A stretch of 5,519 bases of DNA from Pseudomonadota bacterium (lineage in GTDB: Bacteria > Pseudomonadota > Alphaproteobacteria > Azospirillales > Azospirillaceae). How positions within the stretch are numbered: position 1 is the stretch's first letter; every line of letters begins with the position of its first letter. Shown here piece by piece: positions 1-5,519 of the stretch. Below the pieces are notes generated by a model. That model did no database searches, was not told the DNA's origin, and saw only the letters and a program-made list of their open reading frames with translations. A program made the translations under genes and the position numbers. Location: the NCBI GenBank assembly GCA_023412175.1, contig JAEYOB010000473.1, positions 1 through 5,519 on the forward strand, read 5' to 3'.

Positions 1-42
1 CCCCGCCCGGCCCGCGCCCCCTGCCCCTGTGGGCCGCTTCCC

Positions 43-554
43 ATGACAAGGGCCGCCGTGTTCACGGCGCCGACGGCACCGCCCGAGGCTATGACGGTCA
101 CGCTGACGCTCAACGGGGTCGAGACGACGCTGCGTCTCCCCCCTGGACCAGCCTGCTGGACGCGCTCCGCCTGCACCTCGACCTGACCGGAACGAAGAAG
201 GGTTGCGACCACGGCCAGTGCGGGGCGTGCACGGTTCTGGTGGACGGCCGGCGCATCAACTCCTGTCTGGCGCTCGCGGTGATGCAGGACGGCCGTTCGG
301 TGACGACCATCGAGGGGTTGGCGACCGGCGACACGCTCCACCCGATGCAGCAGGCGTTCGTCGAGCATGATGCCTTCCAGTGCGGCTACTGCACGCCGGG
401 CCAGATCTGTTCGGCGGTCGGGCTGCTCGCCGAAGGCAAGGCGAAGAGCGACGACGACGTTCGCGAACTGATGAGCGGCAATCTCTGCCGCTGCGGCGCC
501 TACCCCAACATCGTCGCCGCAATCCGGCAAATCATGGGGGAACAGGGACGATGA
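43..554 (+). pseudogene. [2Fe-2S] subunit of a PaoA/YagT-like aldehyde oxidoreductase, frameshifted
   Basis: In a working enzyme this subunit carries two [2Fe-2S] clusters that pass electrons from the molybdenum cofactor subunit to the FAD subunit. The cluster ligands are all present: a plant-ferredoxin-type set in KKGCDHGQCGACTVL plus the Cys of RINSC, and a second domain with FQCGYCTPGQ and NLCRCGAY. The protein is broken near the N-terminus. From ATG 43 or ATG 91 the frame reads MTVTLTLNGVETTLRLPP and then leaves the family sequence, stopping at TGA 184-186. The family sequence resumes one frame over at WTSLLDALRLHLDLTGTKKG (from 144). One extra C in the run 138-143 would restore the gene. 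Family members often have a Tat signal, and the AT/P-rich stretch before position 91 resembles the linker after such a signal, so the true start may lie before the window. The stop overlaps the next start as ATGA (551-554). The broken partner genes downstream support loss of function. A sequencing error in the C run is the alternative explanation. Confidence 0.85.
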
Positions 555-576
555 GGCCCTTCACCTACGGCCGTGC

Positions 577-592
577 CGACACCGGGGGCTCG
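577..592. other. Deletion junction between FAD-subunit and molybdopterin-subunit sequence
   Basis: Before this point the frame reads like the N-terminus of a PaoB-type FAD subunit; after it the frame reads like the interior of the PaoC-type large subunit. By family lengths (about 320 residues for the FAD subunit and over 700 for the large subunit) roughly 2 kb has been removed. The exact base cannot be set without an intact relative to align. Confidence 0.55.
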
Positions 593-798
593 CAGAACGA
601 GAACTATGTGGAGATCGTCGTCAACTGGTCGGGCCAGCAGTACAGGTCCGACAACGTCCGGCTCGATTACAAGCTCTGCCGCCTCGACGTGCACACGCCG
701 CTTGACCAGCGCGCCACCGGCGTCCCCGCCATCAAAATCGCGATGGACGAACTGGCGCACAAGCTGGGCATGGACCCGGTCGAGCTGCGGCTGAAAAA

Positions 799-808
799 CT
801 ACACCGAC
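799..808. other. Breakpoint where two convergent gene remnants meet
   Basis: Plus-strand similarity to the molybdopterin subunit (ending LRLKNYTD) runs to about 808. Minus-strand similarity to the sterol desaturase family (ending EMALSV) runs to about 802. The TAG that ends the desaturase frame (complement of 799-801) lies inside the molybdopterin-subunit codons, so it was created by the join. The few bases that suit both genes could be microhomology used in the recombination. Confidence 0.6.
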
Positions 809-1241
809 AGCGCCATTTCCGCCGCGTGGAACCGCAAGGCTGTGGAAGCGTCCAGGTCGAGGTCCATGTGATGGATCCGATGCAGGCGCCAGAGCAGCGG
901 CACGCGGTGGGTCAGCACGTGCCAGACGTACAGCGTGTAGTCCAGCAGCACTACCGCGGCGGCGGTCTCCACTGGCTTCGGAAGCCCCAGGCGGGGCAGC
1001 AGCCCCCATCCATGCCGGTCCACCCGCGCCGCCAGCGGTTCCACCACGGGGCGCTCAAGAACCCGCAGCGTGGCGGCGCTCAGGCCGGCGAGGCGAGGTT
1101 GCGGGCGACGTGGCGTCCCTTGGGCTCCACCGTCCGGCGCAACGGCCGCCGCATCTCCAGCCACGTCAGCGCCGCGAAGGCGCCGACCACGGCGAGCCCC
1201 GGCAGCCAAACGGCGGCGCGCGAGCGGATGACGGCCCTCAT
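799..1241 (-). pseudogene. Sterol desaturase / fatty acid hydroxylase family protein, frameshifted and truncated
   Basis: The family consists of membrane-bound di-iron enzymes that hydroxylate or desaturate lipids, using three histidine boxes. Here the start MRAVIRSRAAVWLPGLAVVG gives a first membrane segment and runs to RHVARNLA. The frame then breaks and would stop at TGA 1080-1082. The family sequence continues one frame over as LAGLSAATLRVLERPVVEPL, a second hydrophobic stretch (AAAVVLLDYTLYV), the first histidine box WHVLTH (HX3H) and the second, HRIHH (HX2HH), followed by DLDLDASTALRFHAAEMALS. One missing C near 1091-1093 explains the shift. The gene then ends at a junction-made TAG, so the third histidine box and the C-terminal half are absent, leaving about 147 residues. 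The start overlaps the stop of the DUF3891 gene as ATGA, so the two were once a translationally coupled pair. It is almost certainly inactive. Its former substrate cannot be told. Confidence 0.85.
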
Positions 1242-2029
1242 GGACACCTCAACATGGTCCGGATGGTGACGGGGGCCGCCGCGTCGAGTGCGTGGCGCAT
1301 CGCAGTTTCGTCGGTGAAGCGGCCGTACAGGCGTCGCCCCTCGCAGACCACCTCGATCTGGTCGCCGCCGAAGGGCCACGGATCGACGACCAGTTCCGCC
1401 GGATCGCCACCCGGCGAACGGATACGGAGAACGGCCCGGCCGTTGCCCGCCGTCGGGACGCCGGGTATCCGCGCCTCGCCGGCGACACCCCAGCAGATCT
1501 CCAGCGAAATCCGATCCACCGCGCCGACGAGCAGCCGGTTGCGTTCAACCGCCTGCGGGGAGAGGTCCGCCGCATAACGCGGATCGGCGGACAGGGCCTC
1601 GATGCAGGCGCGCTGGAAGCGGTGCTGCCCGTCCAGGAAACGGCGCACGAGCGCGGCATCCTCCGGCGACGCCCTGTAGAAATCGAAGAAGGTTCCATAG
1701 ATCGTGTCGGCGTGCAGCGAGACGAGCAGGGCCGGATACCGCCCGAAGGCAAGCGCGCGGCGCACCCCGTCGGTCCAGAGTGCGGTGTGGGTCGCAGCGC
1801 CCAGTTCCTGGAAACCGTGCGGGAGGCCGGTCTCCCGGTTCAGTGTCGGGGCCTCCTCCCACGACAGCCAGCCGATGTCGTGCTGCTCCGCCCCGAGGCA
1901 GACCTCCTCATGGGGCGACGGCGGAGCGAAGGCCCCGTTTCCCCAGGCGCGGAGCAATTGGCCCGACAGCCAGGCATGGCTCGGCTGCGGAATGGCGATC
2001 ACGCCGCCGGCCTCTTCCCGGAACAGCAT
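1238..2029 (-). CDS. DUF3891 family protein
   Basis: This is an intact 263-residue protein. It resembles the DUF3891 family, whose function is not established. Recognisable stretches are the N-terminal GGVIAIPQPSHAWLSGQL (residues 8-25), AEQHDIGWLSWEEAPTLN (47-64) and ALLVSLHADTIYGTFFDFY (100-118). Histidines at 18, 50 and 106 and the HD pair at 50-51 are spaced like metal ligands of a hydrolase; that is my inference. There is no signal peptide or membrane segment, so it is probably cytoplasmic. The start at 2029 is chosen because GGAGGT lies 7 bases upstream and the family match begins there. An in-frame ATG at 2101 would add 24 unconserved residues. It lies 173 bp after boxB on the same strand. 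That gap shows no convincing terminator or promoter, so read-through from the box operon is possible. The stop overlaps the desaturase remnant by ATGA, so this gene has outlived its coupled partner. Confidence 0.8.
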   Translation of the reverse strand: MLFREEAGGVIAIPQPSHAWLSGQLLRAWGNGAFAPPSPHEEVCLGAEQHDIGWLSWEEAPTLNRETGLPHGFQELGAATHTALWTDGVRRALAFGRYPALLVSLHADTIYGTFFDFYRASPEDAALVRRFLDGQHRFQRACIEALSADPRYAADLSPQAVERNRLLVGAVDRISLEICWGVAGEARIPGVPTAGNGRAVLRIRSPGGDPAELVVDPWPFGGDQIEVVCEGRRLYGRFTDETAMRHALDAAAPVTIRTMLRCP

Positions 2030-2036
2030 GCTCAGC

Positions 2037-2042
2037 ACCTCC
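2037..2042 (-). promoter_or_regulatory. Ribosome binding site of the DUF3891 gene
   Basis: On the minus strand this reads GGAGGT, a near-perfect Shine-Dalgarno sequence, with 7 bases before ATG 2029. It decides that start over the upstream ATG at 2101. Confidence 0.75.
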
Positions 2043-2202
2043 AGGCATGGTGCGGCATATCCTTGCGCCGGACAGCGCGCACCGCGCCGACCGCTTGCCA
2101 TTGCCGTTCCGGTCCCGTCTTCACCACGTCCAACCTCCGAGAAATCGAGGGCTTCAGAGGCTCAACAGGGCCGGCCGGTTTCCGTTCAAGCGGCTTTCAC
2201 AA

Positions 2203-3639
<1,437 letters not shown>

Positions 3640-3650
3640 CCCCTCACCTT
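3640..3650 (-). promoter_or_regulatory. Ribosome binding site of boxB
   Basis: The minus strand reads AAGGTGAGGGG directly before ATG 3639 and overlaps the last base of the boxC stop codon. The AAGG core suits ATG 3639 (7-base spacing), while the GAGGGG part could also serve ATG 3630. The layout fits translational coupling of boxB to boxC. Confidence 0.55.
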
Positions 3651-5275
3651 CATGCACGGGTTGGGTCGAACTCGGCGCGGCGGCCGGTTCCGTAGAGCTT
3701 CAGGGCACCGGCCTCCCCGGCGGCGTTCGGCCGCTGGAAGATCCAGTTCTGCCAGGCGGACAGGCGGGCGAAGATCTTGCTCTCGACGGTCTCCGGGCCG
3801 GCGAAGCGCAGGCTCGCCTCCATGCCGGTCAGCGCGTCGGGGGAGAAGCCGGCGCGCTCCTCGACGGCGACGCGGATCTCGTCCTCCCAGTCGATGTCGT
3901 CCGGCGCGAAGGTGACCAGCCCCTGGTCCAGCGCGTCGTCGCCGTTGAGATCCTCGCCGATCCGCTTCTGCAAAGCCTCGACATGCTCCGGCGTGGCGAG
4001 GAAGCGGCTTTGCAGGCGCGTCAGGCCGTTGGGCATCGGCAACGGGCCGAAGTTCATCCGCGTCAGCCGGATCGCCGGTGCGTCGTCGCCACCGTCCAGC
4101 ATGTAGCTGCGGTCGCAGGCCAGCGCCAGTTCCAGCAGCGTGCCGGCGAAGCAGGAGCCGGCGTCGATCACCGCGAACAGGCTGCGCGCCGTCACGTCCA
4201 GCCGCTTCAGCACGCGGGCGAGGTGCAGCGTCGTCTCGCGCAGGAACCAGTCGTCCGGGTCGGCCAGCAGGGCGGCGTCGGCGGCCTCGACCAGGGCGGC
4301 GTCGCCCTCGGTCTTCAGGAGCCATGTGCCGAGCGTCGTCTCGTTGAAGCGCAGGTGCAGAATCAGGTCGTCCAGCTCGCGTGCCATGGCAAGCGGCCAG
4401 AACGCGGCGCCGTCCTCGCGCCTGGGCGCCGTCACCGGCGCCCGCACGGTGATGGCGACGGTCCCGGCGGAGCGGTCCAGCGCGGCGGAGACGTGCGTGT
4501 AGTGGATGCCGTCCCCCTCCCGGCGGCGCTCCACGGGCGGCAGCGGGATGCCCGTGCCGCTGCGCCCGGACCGGCCGGCAAACTCCCGCGCGCGGGCCTG
4601 GGCGGCCTCCATCAGCTTGCTGCGCGGCACCACCTCGTCGACCAGCCGCCAGTCCACGGCGCGCCGGCCGCGGATGCCTTCCTCCAGCGTGCAGAACACG
4701 TCGGCATGGTCGCGGCGCACCTTGCGCTTGTCCACCAGCCGCGTCAGCCCGCCGGTGCCCGGCAGCACCGCCAGCAGCGGCACCTCCGGCAGCGACACCG
4801 CGGTCGAACCGTCGTCGGCCATGACGATCCAGTCGGTCGCCAGCGCCAGTTCGTACCCGCCGCCGGCCGCCGTGCCGTTGATCGCGGTGATCCATGTCTG
4901 CCCGGCCCTGGTCCCGGCCTCCTCGATGGCGTTGCGCGTCTCGTTGGTGAACTTGCAGAAGTTGACCTTATGGTGGTGCGAGGACTGCGCCAGCATCGGG
5001 ATGTTGGCCCCAGCGCAGAACACCCGCTCCTTGCCGGAGGCGACCACCACGGCGCGCACCTGCGGATGCTCGAAGCGCAGGCGCTGCATGGCGTCGTAAA
5101 GCTCGATATCGACGCCGAGGTCGTAGGAATTGAGCTTGAGCTGATATCCCGGCGCCAGCCCGCCATCCTCGGCGACGTCCAGCGTCAGCGTTGCGATATG
5201 GCCGTCAACCGCCAGCCGCCAGTGCCGGTACCGGTCCGGGTGCGTGCGGAAATCTATCGGCGTGTTGCGCTCCAT
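3650..5275 (-). CDS. boxC: Benzoyl-CoA-dihydrodiol lyase (2,3-epoxybenzoyl-CoA dihydrolase), BoxC
   Basis: BoxC takes the product of BoxB, 2,3-epoxybenzoyl-CoA, and with two water molecules opens the ring to 3,4-dehydroadipyl-CoA semialdehyde and formate. No oxygen is needed for this step. It belongs to the crotonase superfamily. The 541-residue protein is intact and near the usual length of about 550. The first crotonase-like domain (about residues 25-215) contains ERVFCAGANIPML (83-95) and NGTAAGGGYELALATDW (133-149), the usual oxyanion-hole regions for CoA thioesters. The stretch KVNFCKFTNETRNAIEEAG (103-121) is typical of BoxC. A second, degenerate crotonase-like half (about 260-460) contains AVIDAGSCFAGTLLELALAC. 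The end reads LYGTGRRAEFDPTRA, as in relatives. ATG 5275 is chosen for its strong ribosome binding site and because MERNTPIDFRTHPDRY starts the family match; an upstream start at 5314 would add 13 unconserved residues. It is the first box gene of the pair, 109 bp after the RidA-family gene. Confidence 0.95.
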   Translation of the reverse strand: MERNTPIDFRTHPDRYRHWRLAVDGHIATLTLDVAEDGGLAPGYQLKLNSYDLGVDIELYDAMQRLRFEHPQVRAVVVASGKERVFCAGANIPMLAQSSHHHKVNFCKFTNETRNAIEEAGTRAGQTWITAINGTAAGGGYELALATDWIVMADDGSTAVSLPEVPLLAVLPGTGGLTRLVDKRKVRRDHADVFCTLEEGIRGRRAVDWRLVDEVVPRSKLMEAAQARAREFAGRSGRSGTGIPLPPVERRREGDGIHYTHVSAALDRSAGTVAITVRAPVTAPRREDGAAFWPLAMARELDDLILHLRFNETTLGTWLLKTEGDAALVEAADAALLADPDDWFLRETTLHLARVLKRLDVTARSLFAVIDAGSCFAGTLLELALACDRSYMLDGGDDAPAIRLTRMNFGPLPMPNGLTRLQSRFLATPEHVEALQKRIGEDLNGDDALDQGLVTFAPDDIDWEDEIRVAVEERAGFSPDALTGMEASLRFAGPETVESKIFARLSAWQNWIFQRPNAAGEAGALKLYGTGRRAEFDPTRA

Positions 5276-5277
5276 GG

Positions 5278-5288
5278 CCTCCCTCCCC
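5278..5288 (-). promoter_or_regulatory. Ribosome binding site of boxC
   Basis: The minus strand reads GGGGAGGGAGG just before CC and ATG 5275. The GGGGAGGG part (5281-5288) has a good 5-base spacing. It is a strong site and fixes the boxC start. Confidence 0.7.
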
Positions 5289-5331
5289 AGGGGTGCGTTC
5301 CGGCAAAATTTCAATTCGGTACTTGATTGCC

Positions 5332-5363
5332 ATAATGCTGTTGCCGGCCGCCCTCCTTGTCAA
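5332..5363 (-). promoter_or_regulatory. Possible sigma-70 promoter ahead of boxC
   Basis: In the 109-bp gap between the RidA-family stop and boxC, the minus strand has a perfect TTGACA (complement of 5358-5363). A CATTAT (5332-5337) follows after 20 bases, which is longer than the usual 16-18. At the ideal 17-base spacing the hexamer is only CAGCAT. An AT-rich patch (about 5305-5336) lies between this and the boxC ribosome binding site, unusual for such GC-rich DNA. The site would allow boxCB to be transcribed separately from the RidA-family gene. The spacing makes this tentative. Confidence 0.3.
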
Positions 5364-5384
5364 GAACGCCAAAGGGCGAAAGAC

Positions 5385-5519
5385 TTAAGGCACGACCGCC
5401 GTGGCCTCGATCTCCACCAGGGCCTCGCGTTCGACCAGCGACACCACCTGCACCAGCGCCATGGCCGGGAAGCTGCGCCCCATGACAACGCGGTAGACCT
5501 CGCCCAGATCGCGCTGGGC
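5385..5519 (-). CDS. RidA (YjgF/UK114) family protein, C-terminal part
   Basis: Only the last 44 codons are in the window; the gene begins beyond the right edge. The visible sequence runs AQRDLGEVYRVVMGRSFPAM, then ALVQVVSLVEREALVEIEAT, then AVVP and TAA (5385-5387). The pattern of MGRSFPAMALVQV followed by VEIEATAVVP at the C-terminus is that of the RidA family. RidA hydrolyses reactive enamine/imine intermediates, and relatives include deaminases of aromatic catabolism. The catalytic Arg region of the family (usually in PxRxxV) appears here as the GRSFPAMALVQV segment, so this member may belong to a RidA subgroup with different chemistry; that is an inference from a fragment. It lies on the same strand, 109 bp upstream of boxC, and could share transcription or simply be a neighbour. 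No convincing terminator separates them: only a 4-bp CGCC/GGCG hairpin follows the stop. Confidence 0.8.
   Translation of the reverse strand, partial: AQRDLGEVYRVVMGRSFPAMALVQVVSLVEREALVEIEATAVVP

Larger units (their letters stand above)
551..871 (+). pseudogene. Fusion remnant: FAD-subunit start joined to an internal piece of the molybdopterin subunit
   Basis: This open frame of 106 codons is a scar, not a normal gene. Its first residues, MRPFTYGRADT, match the usual start of the FAD-binding subunit of PaoABC-type enzymes (PaoB begins MKAFTYER). From about position 580 it instead matches the middle of the large molybdopterin-binding subunit: ENYVEIVVNWSGQQYRSDNV, then LDVHTPLDQRATGVPAIKIA, then MDELAHKLGMDPVELRLKNY. 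Almost the whole FAD subunit and the first part of the large subunit are therefore missing. The segment family members usually carry as DMRAPG has become DQRATG here, which suggests drift without selection. The family match ends near 800-808, and the remaining codons to the TGA at 869-871 are antisense to the desaturase remnant. The start is coupled by ATGA to the broken small-subunit gene. The comparison uses remembered family sequences, so the junction positions are approximate. Confidence 0.8.

Noticed and set aside
1..42. C-rich beginning of the window as a gene or Tat signal peptide
   Set aside because: The frame leading into ATG 43 is open but reads Pro/Cys-rich with no twin-arginine motif. 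The stretch is too short to judge.
2066..2090. GC-rich hairpin (GCGCG-GTG-CGCGC on the minus strand) as a terminator after boxB
   Set aside because: The stem is short, there is no T tract after it, and such stems arise often by chance at this GC content.
2030..2101. N-terminal extension of the DUF3891 protein from ATG 2101
   Set aside because: The added residues do not look like the family, and the strong GGAGGT site fits ATG 2029.
5310..5335. Sigma-54 promoter (GG-N10-GC) before boxC
   Set aside because: The minus-strand TGGCA is not followed by a TTGC at the required spacing.
5362..5384. CGCC-CTTT-GGCG hairpin followed by TTCTT as a terminator of the RidA-family gene
   Set aside because: It has only four base pairs and a broken T tract, too weak to call.

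Overview
This is a GC-rich stretch of bacterial chromosome. Strong GC preference at third codon positions and the mix of protein families suggest an alphaproteobacterium of the Azospirillum/Rhodospirillales kind; that placement is an inference from family resemblance and base composition, not a search result. The right two thirds is a well-preserved aromatic-degradation operon. The left fifth is a graveyard of broken genes.

Layout. (1) Positions 43-871, plus strand: remains of a three-subunit molybdenum hydroxylase of the aldehyde oxidoreductase (PaoABC/YagTSR) type. The small [2Fe-2S] subunit is nearly complete but has a one-base deletion in a C run near 138-143. It is followed, with an ATGA overlap, by the first few codons of the FAD subunit fused in frame to a roughly 75-residue internal piece of the molybdopterin subunit. 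(2) Positions 799-1241, minus strand: the N-terminal half of a sterol desaturase/fatty acid hydroxylase family membrane protein. It also carries a one-base deletion, and it is cut off where it meets the molybdopterin-subunit fragment head-on. (3) Positions 1238-2029, minus strand: an intact DUF3891 gene whose stop overlaps the start of the desaturase remnant (ATGA). (4) Positions 2203-3639 and 3650-5275, minus strand: boxB and boxC, which encode the di-iron epoxidase and the ring-cleaving lyase of aerobic benzoyl-CoA degradation. (5) Positions 5385-5519, minus strand: the C-terminal end of a RidA-family protein.

How it works together. Reading on the minus strand, the order is ridA-like, 109-bp gap, boxC, 10-bp gap, boxB, 173-bp gap, DUF3891 gene, desaturase remnant. 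BoxB converts benzoyl-CoA to its 2,3-epoxide, and BoxC hydrolyses and opens the ring to 3,4-dehydroadipyl-CoA semialdehyde plus formate. The BoxA reductase that feeds electrons to BoxB is not in this window. The 109-bp gap before boxC holds a possible promoter and a strong ribosome binding site.

I see no RNA gene, CRISPR array, insertion sequence, tRNA or attachment site. Nothing here looks like a new biological system. The most informative unusual structure is the pair of deletion junctions and the two single-base frameshifts in the left part.
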